Source: Prinsepia uniflora
Taxonomy: Eukaryota > Streptophyta > Magnoliopsida > Rosales > Rosaceae
Direction: 5' to 3'
DNA length: 64,000 bases
Assembly (NCBI GenBank): GCA_032719365.1
Contig: CM064874.1
Location: 26,855,716-26,919,715, forward strand
The first letter of the stretch is position 1. The number at the start of each line of letters is the position of its first letter. Below are positions 9,700 to 21,139 of this stretch, one piece after another. Both the position numbers and the translations under genes were made by a program. The notes under the pieces were generated by a model. That model ran no database searches, was not told the DNA's origin, and saw nothing but the letters and a program-made list of their open reading frames with translations.

Positions 9700-9989
9700 T
9701 TAGGCACCATTTCACATGATTCACATGCTTAACATGTGAATTTATCAAATTACCCTTTATTACATAATTATCAAAATACCCTTGTCCTATGTAAGCCCAT
9801 AACTTTCTCATTTGAATTCCGTTTTTGATGTGTCACATGTCTATGTATTCAGGAGATTGAGATCTTCGTAACGGCCCTTTTGGAATTCCCAAAAAGTATC
9901 CCGATAAAAAATTCAATAGTTTGACTTTTTCAAGGGCAAAATCGTCATTTTGTCTAAGGTTTACTTTTTCTCGTGATTCGGGTCGTTCG
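9700..9989 (-). repeat. LTR-end fragment of the nested - strand LTR family
   Basis: The order of phrases matches the outer end of the LTR finishing at 34928: ATTACC...CAAAATACCC, a TGTCTA...CTCAG-like block, TTGACTTTTTCAAGGGCAAAAT, then ACTTTTTCTCG and a GGGTCGTT terminus. The internal side is missing. It is an old fragment with no target duplication. Confidence 0.5.
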
Positions 9990-10264
9990 ATCCTCCTATA
10001 ATTTTTTTGCATGATTTTTTATATTTTTCTTCTTAAACCCTCAATTGAATCGCATTTAAATTGAATTGCTTGCTTTTGAGAACTAGGGAGGTGTAATTAT
10101 CTCTTTTTGAGTTGGGGTTTTGTAAACACCAAAAGAAAATGGTGTTATCTGCATAACTCGTTTGATTATTGCATGTACTCTGGTCCAATTGTTTTTTACT
10201 TTTTTTTCCTTAATGTTGATAGTTGATAGTTGAATGTTGAATGTTGAACATTGAATTCCGGTTC
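9990..10264. other. AT-rich spacer
   Basis: Contains (TTGATAG/TTGAATG)n-like runs near 10215-10255; no gene. Confidence 0.4.
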
Positions 10265-10614
10265 CATCTCCCTCCCTCAAATGCAGGGAGCTGTTTGTTC
10301 TTGTGCTGAATGTTGAATTCCCTGATTATGAGCATCTGGTTTTTTTTTTTTTAATTTACCTAAAGGACCTCCCCCTATTGGACTAGCAGTAATTAAACTC
10401 ACGGAAATTATTAGCCATGTTCAAATGCAGCAATCATGAATTATGGTTCTAGCTCCCTCCCTCAAATGCAGGGAGCTGTTTTTTATTTTTGGTGTTGAAT
10501 GTTGAATTCCCTAGTTATGAGCATCTGTTTTTTTATTTACCTAAAGGACCTGTTACTAGTGTTTAGTGTAGGTAAATAAAGGTGGAGTTTAATTACTGGT
10601 AGTCCAATAGAGGG
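10265..10614. repeat. Direct repeat plus embedded inverted repeat
   Basis: A segment of about 100 bp at 10265-10370 (CTCCCTCCCTCAAATGCAGG through TTACCTAAAGGACCT) is repeated at about 10450-10553. Between and after the copies, 10374-10402 (CTATTGGACTAGCAGTAATT) reappears inverted at 10587-10614. This could be a degraded fold-back element; no target duplication was identified. Confidence 0.5.
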
Positions 10615-11124
10615 AAGTTTCCTATCTCCCAGATGAGTTTTGTTGGAACATTTGATTCAATGTCTGAGTAATTTACCTGTAAAACAAAGAGGAGGTTTTT
10701 TCTTCATTTTGGTGCAACTATGCCTGTTTAATTGGCATGGTTTCTGTTCTACTATGGTCTGGCTCCTCATAAAACAAAGGGGAGGTTTATACCTTGGTTA
10801 GGAACTTACGAGAGGAGATCGACAATTAGCCTACTAGGGTTAGGAACTTAAGATTTGCATGCTTGAAGTTGGATCACCATGCACTCTACTAGAAAATCAA
10901 GGAATTGCATGTATGTTAATTAGTTAACCTTACTACTTAATTTAGGGAATGAATGTACTAACTTACCATTCATGTTTACTACCTAAGCAGCTATATAGAA
11001 TTGGAAACAATTCATTATTCCTAAAGTCTTTTGGGATTAATTAATTTGAAGCTGAGATATTAAATAGGAAACAATGAAGTGGATGATCAACTTAGATCAT
11101 TAATTTTTCTAAAACTGTGCAGGT
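10615..11124. other. Non-coding stretch upstream of the MULE relic
   Basis: Contains short repeated phrases (AAAACAAAG(A/G)GGAGGTTT twice, GGTTAGGAACTTA twice). It may be the upstream part of the MULE, but I could not define a terminal inverted repeat. Confidence 0.35.
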
Positions 11125-12112
11125 ATGGAGGGAGCCATTATCGCTAAATGCATTTTCGAAACCAAAACGATATCAATCGTAGTGTTTCATCACACTACCT
11201 ACAAGGATGTTGCCGGTCAGATTTGTTCCTAATTCAAGCTTTTGAGATCTGACTGCATCGAGTTGACTTACTCATTCGGAATCCACAACTGCTATATACT
11301 AAAATCCGACATGGATTTAGGGCGATGGAGTGTGAATTATTAGCTGCAAAAAATCAGCATCATTGAGGTTAGTGTTCCAGAAATTTGCTTACCTGATTCC
11401 CAGCCTCTCACATACGGGATGTTAATCATGGGTTGGAGAAGGAACAATCACAGTTAGCGAAATTTGGAGCTCCTCCTAGGAAGATATTTCTGTCTTATGA
11501 GCGGAAAAGATATATTAGCAACGTAGGACATATATACAATGGTGGTGTTACGAAATTTAGAATCAAATTGTTGAAATATGCTAGTAAGAAGGGTTTCAAA
11601 TTTGTTTACATAAAAATGACAGTCAGCGTGTTACTGCCGAATGTTTCAACAAATCATCTGAGGGCTGTGGGTGGCATGTTCATGCAATCTTGAACATGCC
11701 TAATAATCTTTTCTACATTAAGACTCTGCATAATGAGCATACTTGTAGATGGAGAATTCGTGATCAAAGCAACATTACTTTGAGTTCCAAGATTGTGTCC
11801 TCAGTCCTTATTGGCAAACTTAGAAACAATCCACTTATTAGACCAACAGATATTGTCACAGAGTTCAAGAAGAATTACGGGCTAAGAATTCCATATTATA
11901 CTGCATGGTACGAAAAAGAGTCGTCGAAAACTGAGGTCCATAGCGAGGAGGCAAAATCATATGAACAGTTAGTATGTTGGAGCATTGTTACAGACAAACC
12001 CAGACTTGAATGCGATGAAATTTCTTCTTGTTTCCGCCGAATTTTCATTGCCTATAATGCCTCAATCGAAGGCTTCAAGTTTTGCAGACCATTCCTTTAC
12101 CTTTATGGTACA
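11125..12112 (+). pseudogene. MULE (MuDR-type) transposase relic, N-terminal half
   Basis: Three parts are visible. 11125-11370 encodes the N-terminal PB1-like region (MEGAIIAKCIFETKT, later DMDLGRWSVNY) with in-frame stops. 11433-11690 and 11690-12112 encode the MuDR DNA-binding region (ASKKGFKFVYIK, NNLFYIKTLHNEHTC) and the linker (LIRPTDIVTEFKKNYG). The frame shifts in an A-run near 11618. The catalytic domain just begins (AYNASIEGFKFCRPF) and then breaks off. In LYLYGT a Tyr stands where the first catalytic Asp of the DDE triad is normal. The rest of the domain is absent. This is a dead transposase. Confidence 0.8.
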
Positions 12113-12255
12113 TTAATAAAAATATTAATGACTAATAAAAACAAATTGAATCCCGTAAATAATATATAAAACTTAGTTATAATACAATCACTACTCACTA
12201 GTATAAAATTAGTGTTATAAAATCAAACTCATGTGACAATGATTATATATATATA

Positions 12256-12551
12256 GGAATCAAACTCATCTAAATTACCAGAAAAACCTAATAAGTTCGT
12301 CAACTCCAATCTAAAGCCATGGCGTACCCATATATATATATAGAGAGAGAGAGGGAGAGAGAGAGAGGGAGAGAGAGAGAGAGAGAGAGAAATCAAACTC
12401 ATCTAAATTACTAGAAAAACATAATAATTTCCCCAACTCCAATCTAAAGCCACCACGTACTATATATATATATATATAGGAATTAAACTCACCTAAATTA
12501 CTAGAGAAACCTAATAAGTTCCCCAACTCCAATCTAAAATCACCACGTACC
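12256..12551. repeat. Three copies of a 74-bp unit separated by dinucleotide microsatellites
   Basis: Copies at about 12256-12327, 12389-12462 and 12478-12551 share ATCAAACTCATCTAAATTAC and CCCCAACTCCAATCTAAA. Between them lie (TA)n(GA)n and (TA)n tracts. The unit and its microsatellite seem to have been duplicated together. Confidence 0.75.
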
Positions 12552-12778
12552 ATCTGACAACCCACCTCCGCTTTCAACAACCAAGAAGACTCAGAGCTTC
12601 ATCGTTTTCCGCACATGCCTCCGCTTCTTCCCTCCAAGATGAAATTGCAACCCCCGCCGATGACCATTTTGTTCTCATGCCCATCTACATATTTCCACAA
12701 AACTATCGCCGCCAATGCCATTGCTCGATTTTGGAGGCTACTCCTCATATGAAACTGCTCTTTTTCATGCATCCTAAT

Positions 12779-13625
12779 GGAAGAACGTACTTGTGGTAAA
12801 CCTCATGGTTGATGCTGTCAATTGCGGTTGGCGTGATAAAAGTGGTGTGATAGGAAAACAAACCATACTAATTAAGATACTTCCATACTTTATAGAAAGC
12901 TCGGATGTGAAAATAATTATTCTCAGCACCAACGTCGACTGAAATGACTTATTAAGTTGTGATATGACAACAATTTTGCTGAGCTTATGTGTTATAGACC
13001 TGGATTTGGGTGGACCCTATACCGAAGAAATTCACTAAGTACTAGTGATGAAGTTTGGGAGGATTACTTTAAGGTGAATTTTCTTCCTTCTAAATTATTC
13101 ATATTACTGTGTGTTTATGTTTTACATTAACATGTATATCTTGGTTTTTTGTAGTCGCATCTAACCCAGAAACCAGACTCTTTTGAAGACGGAGGATCTT
13201 AGAGTTGCAGTGGGGAATGAAATTCCCAGTTGGAAGAGCTCAATTTCCTTAAGTGATGGAGGTGAACTATGGGGCTAATGGAGGTGAACATGTCAATTAA
13301 GGAGGTGAACAACATATGGGGCTAATGGAGGTGATGTATATGCTATGCAGGTGAACTGAAGGTGATGTATATGCTAACTTTGGAGGTGAACTATGGGGCT
13401 AATGGAGGTGAACATGTCAATTAAGGAGGTGAACAACATATGGGGCAATTAAGTGATGTATATGCTATGCAACAACATATATATGGGGCTAATGGAGGTG
13501 AACATGTCAATTAAGAAGACTGGCTTAATGAAGTTAGCAACATTTTCATGGAAAAATGGAAAGAACTTTCATCCAAAGTTATGCCACCTGGATCCACAAC
13601 TAAACCATTACCTTCAATAGCATCT
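12779..13625 (+). pseudogene. MYB/SANT-like gene fragment, left arm of a large inverted repeat
   Basis: About 12935-13190 resembles plant L10-interacting MYB/SANT-like (Myb_DNA-bind_3) proteins: NNFAELMCYRPGFGWTLY followed by TSDEVWEDYFK, then an intron-like gap and SHLTQKPDSFEDG. Stops interrupt it. Downstream (13257-13520) a short unit built on GGAGGTGAACATGTCAATTA is repeated several times, then EDWLNEV and SSKVMPPGSTT. The same sequence occurs in opposite orientation at 13833-14527. The protein family binds DNA and includes partners of PIF/Harbinger transposases. Here it is non-functional. Confidence 0.65.
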
Positions 13626-13832
13626 CAACAACTAATTTCTTTGGATTCCTTTTTCTCCATTAGGCTACGGATTGTATTAAAGCCCATGCAGATTTTATCG
13701 AGGCGAGTGGAAAGTTTTTTCTATCCCATCTTGAGTAGTGGCCTCATTTGAACTAGCATCCGACTCATACTCTACGCTTTCTCTCGAAATTTCTTTGTGG
13801 TTGAACATCCTGATTCATGTCTTGATCGAGAA

Positions 13833-14527
13833 GGTAATTAAGGATTCAGTTGTTGGTCCATGTGGCATAACTTGAGATGAAGTTTCATTTCCATTTGCTA
13901 TGAATATGTTGTTAACTTCATTAAGCCAATCTTCTGAATTGATATGTTCACCTCCATTTGCTTCTGAATTGATCGATATGTTCACCTCCATTTGCTTCAT
14001 ATGTTGTTGCATCGATAGCATCACCTACGGCATTTAAGCTATTCTCACTTGCAACGTCATGCCCGGCCCACTATATATAATTCTAAGATCCTCATAGTCT
14101 TCAAAAGAATCTGGACGAAGGAATGTCTGGTCCGGCGGTATGACTAGCTACTAATTAAAAGACCAAGATATCTACACAAGTTAATACAAACTATAAACTC
14201 ACAATATAAAGAATAATTTAGAAGGCAAAAAGCTCACCCTAAAGTAATCCTCTCAAACTTCGATCATCACTAGTAGTCAATTTCTTCGATATAAGGTTTC
14301 ATCCAAATCTAGAACTATGAAGCATAAACTCAGCAAAATTGTTATATCGCAACCTAAGCCATTTCAGTGAACTTGGGTATTAAGAATAATCCTTCTTCAC
14401 ATCCGAACATTATATTAAGTATTGTAAGAATCTTAGTTAGTATGGTTTGTCTTCCTATCAAACAACTTTATCACACCAACAACGATTAACAACATCAACT
14501 TACCAGTTCACTGCTCGATCTCTTCCA
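13833..14527 (-). pseudogene. MYB/SANT-like gene fragment, right arm of the inverted repeat
   Basis: Read on the - strand it parallels 12779-13625 from GGAAGAG to the EDWLNEVNNIF and SSQVMPHGPTTES segments, at perhaps three-quarters identity by eye. It has only two copies of the GGAGGTGAACATATC unit where the left arm has more. About 210 bp separate the arms. A transcript across both could fold into a long hairpin. Confidence 0.65.
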
Positions 14528-15805
14528 TATATATATATATATACTCCATCGTTGGTGATTTTCCATTGCCTTCCCAGCTGCTTTTTCCTTTTGATATTGT
14601 GAATCTTCCATTATAATCTAATTAGATCATCAAGAAAACAGTGAGTAAACATGGTGCAATCAATCCATCGGCTATATTATGTATGATACATAAAAACTAT
14701 TGAAGCTAGAAGAATTAATTCTAAACTAATTGACAAAAGAAAGACCATCCCAACCTAGCTTAACGCAACTGTTTGGTGCAAAAGAGTAACAAATTAAAAT
14801 ATATGATTCTTTGTATTGGAAATCAGCAAGCATTCACAATGAAGGAATCAGGACCCGGTTTGCCTCCTCTGCACGATCACTGTTCCATTGCTCCAGGTAT
14901 GTCTTCGATGCTTGATCTCTTTAGCTGGGAAAAACGAGGCTAGCTCGTATGGTTTAGGATAGATTAAATATTAGCTTCTTCTCAATTTCTAGGTTCAGAT
15001 TTATGGAGAAAAACGAATTAGGATTTAGAATCAGTTTATGCACTCTAAGTGTTTGTAGAAATGCAACAATGGCTATGAATTTCTGGATTTCACTGAGGCT
15101 GAGTATTTCTTCTCACTCAAGCTCTCACAATCTATTTTCTCACAGATTCTCACTCTGTCATTCATTCATTTTACGAGTAGGATTACATATGCAAAAATTG
15201 CACACACACACACACTCCTCACACACTCACTGTGATCCTACAAAACCGGATCTTCCTACACGTCATTCATTCACCTTTTAACAATCTCACACACACACCT
15301 CATCTATTCTTCATTTAATTCCTTGCTTGCTCTCCACGAGTTGACAGGTGTCCGTCATAGGTCCAGTGGACTGCTTATAGTCCAACACTTTGCTCTATTT
15401 CCCGGCCATTTTCTTTATTATCATATGGCAGTGCAAGAAAATAGCTAATATTGGACCATATTGTGCTCTAAAATCCAGCAGTTCGTAGGATTAAAAAAAG
15501 GTCAAACTGGTCGTATATGTTTATTTTGAATGGTTTATCTATTCAATCAGGAACCCATCAAATAACACAAACATGTGTATATATAAATCACAGTCACAGC
15601 CAGCGAGGGTGGGATATATCATGAGATGTTTCAAACGCTGTTCCCGATGGAGTAGATTCAAATTAATTGAAACCCTAATCATGAAAACAAAAACCCAACC
15701 AATTGTTCACGTGAAAAAAAAAAAAAAAAAAAAGAAGAAGCAAATCTGATATCATCCTCAATGATAAAAGGAGTAAACAATATTATATATGTATCTCAGT
15801 ATCTC

Positions 15806-15847
<42 letters not shown>

Positions 15848-16093
15848 AAACAAGTGTCCTCTCTAACCTGGAATCACTGGTGAACAAGCTCAATAGGGAT
15901 TCCCCCAGTTCAAGGGGCGGCTGAACGTCCCTCCCTCGCCATAAGAAAAAATATTCAAGTCGAAGGCTATATATGAAAATATTTGGGGTGGAGGTACGGA
16001 AGTAAATGGACATGGCTATTTATGTCCTACTCCCACCCATTAATACTAATCCTAATTAATAAGGTTCTTAATTAATAATTTACAATTGAAACT
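14528..16093. other. Non-coding, microsatellite-rich DNA
   Basis: Holds (AT)n runs near 14528-14543 and 15806-15834, (AC)n near 15202-15216 and poly-A near 15713-15733. No coding region recognised. Confidence 0.45.
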
Positions 16094-16170
16094 TTCCAAA
16101 TGAACCTTTTTTTTTTTTTATCAAGTTCCAAATGAACCTTTTTTTTTATCAAGTTCCAAATGAACCTACC
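16094..16170. repeat. Short tandem repeat (about 30 bp x 3)
   Basis: The phrase TTCCAAATGAACCT followed by a poly-T tract and ATCAAG repeats three times with shrinking T-runs. Confidence 0.75.
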
Positions 16171-16510
16171 TTGCAAAAAATGAAAATAATATTATGTTCA
16201 ATCGTATTTAAGAAATAAAATTTTAACAATTTTAGAAAACCCTCATTTCAATTTTCTCACCTCTCTGTCCCAAGAAAAAAAAAACTAAGGAGGTCATCTT
16301 ATTTTCTCCTCTCTTTAATCAAGCAAACTAACAGGGTCATCTTAGGGGGTGTATTCAATTAGAATTTTAATAGATTCAATTATGACATTTCCTTGCGTTT
16401 GAGTTTTCATCGTGTGCATGTGGGCATGCGTGAGGCCAATGGGAATGCGACAGGTGGCAGGTGGTACTAAATGTTGTGTTTTTACCAAGGCGGCTCTTCG
16501 CGTGCCAGCA
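16171..16510. other. Non-coding DNA, possibly the end of Tat element A
   Basis: The 3' LTR of Tat element A should lie in this area, but with no second copy in the window it cannot be bounded. Confidence 0.3.
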
Positions 16511-16515
16511 GTGCC

Positions 16516-16837
16516 TTTATAAATAGAGCAGGGTGGGTTTGTGAGAAATCATGTTCATTTTTTCACACTCGTGCTTTGGGGAATCCATGTTCTTTTCACT
16601 AGGTGATTTCTAGGGAGTGGTAGTGTGATGATGTAGACGGCGAAGCGATTTCCGGCGAGCATCTCCACCATGTAAAACACAAGGTATGTGAATTGCTTCC
16701 CTTCTTTTTCGAATCAAAGTTCCTTTTTTTGGCATGTACTTGGGATGAACTGGGGGTCAGATGGTGGTTGGATCCGAGGAGTGTAGTGGTCGGTGATAGA
16801 ACCCTTGTTTTTGTTTGTTCATATCTAGATTGTTCCA
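16516..16837 (+). promoter_or_regulatory. Putative promoter and spliced leader of the antisense ORF in Tat A
   Basis: A good TATA box (TTTATAAATAG, about 16516-16526) stands about 320 bp before the ORF start. A plausible 5'-leader intron runs from AAG|GTATGTG (donor 16684) to ATCTAG|ATTG (acceptor ending 16828), 9 bp before the ATG at 16838. This suggests the antisense ORF was transcribed from its own promoter. Inferred from motifs only. Confidence 0.4.
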
Positions 16838-19800
16838 ATGCCTGACCGAGGTAGCGAGTCCAAAATGGTTTGAGAGTATGTAGATAACGGCCCATCGGGG
16901 GCGTCCTCTCATTTTTCTCCACCTGAGTCAGGTGAGAACTCATGCTCGGTGGAGATTAGTGATAGTGGGAAGATAAAGAAAAGTTCTGCTCGGGGTGATC
17001 AGACTGGCATTGGGACATCGGGTCGTAGGGGGCAACGAAGAGGCTGCTCAGATGGAAGATGATCCGCTCATGGAGCTCCGCGCTGTAAAAGTCATTTCCG
17101 ATTATGAGAACAGGTTGGTGAAGATCATTGGAGAACCAAATGGAAAGGCTCCAAAAATTGTGGTCCTGACGGCTTTACTGTTAAAACAAGCTAAGTTTTC
17201 TGTGGATGAGCTAATCAGTAGGGAGACCGAGGTGAGTCTACAGACGTGGTGTACTGCCTGGAATGTCCCCTCGACAGTGATAGGCTTTGAATTGAGCTTT
17301 ATTTTGTACTATTTTATACTCTTTATACTTTTCTTTTAATGTTAAAATGCCAAACAATTGGAGAAAAATATATATTTTGTGATAAATTTGCAGAAATAAA
17401 TCAAGTTTGGAATTTTGAGCATTTTGGTAAAAGAATCGCCCCCAATCGGAATTATAACGAAGAAATTATGGTCGAAATAAGGGAGGCAACTGAAAATATC
17501 AAGGAAATTCAGTGGAGGCTACTGAACCCAAAACCAACCCAGTCCAAATCTATTTGTTGTAGCCCAGACCATTATCCTCAAAGCCCGCGAATCGAGGCCA
17601 ACCCATTTTTGGTCGCGGCCCAGCCCAACGCCCCAATCCATCCGTCCGCGAGGACTTCAATGCGTGCTTACCGAATCGCCATTCATCACTTCAACGCGCG
17701 TGCGCCGAAGTCACCTGCCCTCGTCAGCGCCTGACGCTCAAAGTCCTCACCTCTTTTCAGCACCTGTCATGCTGGTCCAGCCTTTGTTCAGCAGAGCCAC
17801 ACCGACTCCCACCTAACCTTGTCAGCAGCCTGCTGTCGACTCCACCTACCCTCTTTTGCAAATTTTTAAGCTCCAATCAACCCTAAAAATTAACATTTTC
17901 ATCATTTCTTCATGTAATAATTTATTATTGTTTTTCGTATTTAGCTTTGTATTTTATTTTTAGCTTTTTTTTGCACTTCTTCTATAAATAAGGATACCAT
18001 TTCATTGTTTAGAGTCCCCTTTTAGTTTATTTTTCTCTATTTTTGGAGAGAAATTTTGGGACCATTATTTGTAGAATTTTCTTCCTAGTTTTCTTTTGAA
18101 TTTTGTTTTAGACTTCTTTTTAGATTTTGTTCTTATATTTTCTTTTACTCCTCTTTGTACACATTTTTATGCAATCCTTAAGAAAAACCTAGCTCAAGTA
18201 ATTCTAAGGCAATTTGAGAGTTTTTAAGATCGAAGTCCTCGTATTTCTTTCTCCATCTTCACAAGGTTCTGTCTGCTTCCAGGGATCATATATGATGCCA
18301 GGGATCCTTATGAAAAACCATCTTTTTCTAATTAAACTTTTATTATTGTTTCGGTTTTACTTATAATTCAATATATGTGTTGGTATTTTCTTTCTAATAT
18401 TTGTAAATATGAATACAATCTTCATGTGTTTTACTTCATGAATTTTAGTTATTTTATACGTTTTAGTGCTTAAATTTCAATTCAACACTAAGTGACGGCC
18501 GCTGTCGGTGCACATAGAATATGATTAAAGAGATTTAATGTTGATCGATGTTGGCGCATTTAATAAAAAATTCAAGATGAATCATATTGTAAATGTTGGA
18601 CGCTATCAGTGCATTTATAATACTGAAGTAGTTGATGTAAGATTTCGTGATTGGTTCAATATGTGCAAAATGTTAAAGTGTTAGTAAAATTTGTGTTTGA
18701 AGAAAGTCATTTGTATGAGTAGTTTAAATAATGTGATTATTAATTTGAATTCACTTATGTAAAAGTGTCGGTTTTGTCTATGAAACTAATATATGGTTTG
18801 TAAATTCTAGTTAGCATGAGCATTTGAATTTCAATTCTTAGTTTATGTAAAATGTAGTTTCGGCTACAACTCTTTTCAAAACCCCCCATTTTTTTTATTC
18901 TCTAATTCTTTAATTCTTTAATTCTTTAATTCGTTGATTAATTTATTATTTTATTTTTTGATTATTTATTATTCTTTTTCACCAATCATTATTTAATGTT
19001 CCTAATTTCCCCAGTTAAGAACGATCCTTATTTACCAATACTAAATCTACACAAAAAGGGTTTAAATTGCCATATATTAGAATTACATGTTTATTTAAAT
19101 ACGTAGTCCAAGTCGTATCAGACTGTTAAGTAGAAACTGCTCTGTCTCCGGGATGTGCCAAGTAACCTTCCCCTAGGCTATGCACTTTTCTACCCCGAGC
19201 TGTATATGCATGGGGTGAGGCTTCTGTTGCTTCCCTAGCTCCGAAAGATGATTTTAAAGATGTGGGTAGAACTCGGCCAGCTCAATCCAAATGTATGGAT
19301 TGTGCTAATCAGTTTGTATACTGCGTTCCTTAAGGCAGGGTAGTTTGAGCCGACCTATGGGTAAGTGCTGCACTTGTACAAGTTTGGTCAGCAACAGTAG
19401 AGCAGAGGCTGGGTGCATGCTCGGTGCCAAAATAAAAGTATTTGAGGGGAGTTCATCCTGAGTCTGCCATCATCTCAGAAGACTTACAAGACGAAGTTTT
19501 TCTTCGTTGGTGGGGACTGAGGTAGGGAGAGTATCCCGTCGGACTTCTAGGATTTGGATGACCCAAGTTGGCCCTTATAGTAGTTTCTTTTCGTGTGTGT
19601 TTTGTTTATACTAATTGGTGTTGTGTAACTGATCCGAGTTTACGCATATAGGCACTTTTTCAGAGGTTTTGGTCTCAGATGAGCATAAGGCAGTCTGTGA
19701 GCTGATCAGGGAGACCCTCATGTTGTTCAAGCATAACCACTACATCCTTCGTGTGCCGAAAACCCTGCAGGAGGTTGGCTGAATCCCTTCCTCGGGTATG

Positions 19801-21139
19801 AGCTTTAACTTGGTCAAATTTTGCTGGTTATGGGAGTCGACGAGCTGACTTACTTTTTTTTTGTAGTTGTACCGAAAGACGTTGGGAAGCGTATTGGTTG
19901 ATCAGAAAATGAGGCATTTGACTCAAACAATTAGAGAATGTCTAATCTCAACGAACAAGGCTCAGGGGTTGACCCGACTGTGACTCTGCCTTCCTAGGGG
20001 TTAGTTAGTAGCAAACAGAGAAAGGAGACGCCGAGCATGAGTAAGGCGTTTTAGTCGTAAGGGGTGTTAATCGTCATTCTAAAGGCCGCAAACAGGATGC
20101 ATCTTTTGGTATAGAAGAAAAAATCCAAGAGGGGACCTCGAGACAAAAATCTTGATGGTTTTTCCTCCTTTTGAATTGGTCGATGAGCCAGTGACCTCGG
20201 TCACACAACTAGATCAAGAGGAAGAGGATGAGCCTGGTCAAATAGGACTAACTGAGGGGGTTACCATGTCCGAAGTGCCTTAGTTGGATACTAGATGGGA
20301 GATGGATGTTTGGGCTACCTTCAGCCAGTTGTTGGGTAGGTGAAACAGGCTTAGCTTGGGAAAGTGGGTTTGGAACCTTGTTTCCTGATCCTTCTCCCAT
20401 GTTCCCCTGGATGTCTTACCCTCCTCTGCCTTTCCTGACCACCCATCTACCACCTCCTCATCATCCTCTACCATCATCTCATCATCAAGCTCGACATCGC
20501 ACGGGTTGGTGGGAGGACGAGCTGATTGACCATGCGGGCGTTGAGCTTGGCTCGTTCACCAAGTCGGGCTTAAGCTAGGATGACTTCTCAGTGGCGATCA
20601 GGGAGAAGATGATGACAGTTATCAACAGCGTGACCGACTGATGATTGAGCTGGTTCGGGCGGAGGAGAAGCGAGATTAAAGGGAGATAGATGCAGAGCAC
20701 CTGAAGGTGGATTTGTAGCGGCTGAAGGCGGAGGCAGAGGATCGCCATGTGGAAATGATGGTTCTGAGGGCTAAAGTTACATCTGCTAAGTCGGATGCTC
20801 TCAATGAGTTTCTCGGGGTTAGAGGAGCATCAGAAAAAACTAGACAACGTCACCTGGGCGATCGAGCAGAAGGTGTATAAGAACAACTTCGTTACTTATC
20901 TAGACCTCCATCTAGACACCATTCCCTGACTCAATTTTCAGATGACTTTATTGGCGGTGGAGTCTGATGATGAAGAGGGCGACCAAGGGGATCTGGAGGT
21001 GGACTCGACGATTCCTCCTAGGCAAACTAAAACTACACCAACCCTTGAGTCGACTGGTCTTCCCTCCGCCAGCGAAGGAGTTAGCCAAGTAGAGCCGATT
21101 GCCAATGATGCTGGTCAGACTAACCCTTGTCTCGTCTAG
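16838..21139 (+). pseudogene. Antisense ORF of Tat element A (putative gypsy-type transposon protein, PF04195-like)
   Basis: The + strand reading starts MPDRGSESK at 16838 and ends in an acidic tail (VESDDEEGDQGDLEVDS) at 21139; stops and frameshifts are frequent. The best-preserved part, 19165-19560, reads YALFYPELYMHGVRLLLLP, ELGQLNPNVW and SSQKTYKTKFFFVGGDWG-like, which is the pattern of the Transposase_28/PF04195 family carried by Tat elements. The region after 20580 is coiled-coil-like. A solo LTR (17278-19120) splits the frame. It lies tail to tail with the integrase relic on the other strand (22103-23110). The biochemical function of the family is not known. Confidence 0.6.
17278..19120 (+). 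mobile_element. Probable solo LTR (about 1.84 kb) within the antisense ORF of Tat A
   Basis: This AT-rich block interrupts the antisense reading frame. It begins TGATAGGC and ends GTATCA, with GACAG before it (17273-17277) and GACTG after it (19121-19125), a target duplication with one mismatch. It carries a TATA-like TTCTATAAATAAGG near 17980 with a pyrimidine-rich transcript-start region, as in long LTRs of Athila type. The exact start is uncertain; TGTTAAAATGCC at 17340 is another candidate. The internal 131-codon frame (17339-17734) is not supported as a gene. Confidence 0.5.

Noticed and set aside
17339..17734. 131-codon + strand ORF
   Set aside because: Lies within the probable solo LTR 17278-19120 and has no domain or codon-use support.
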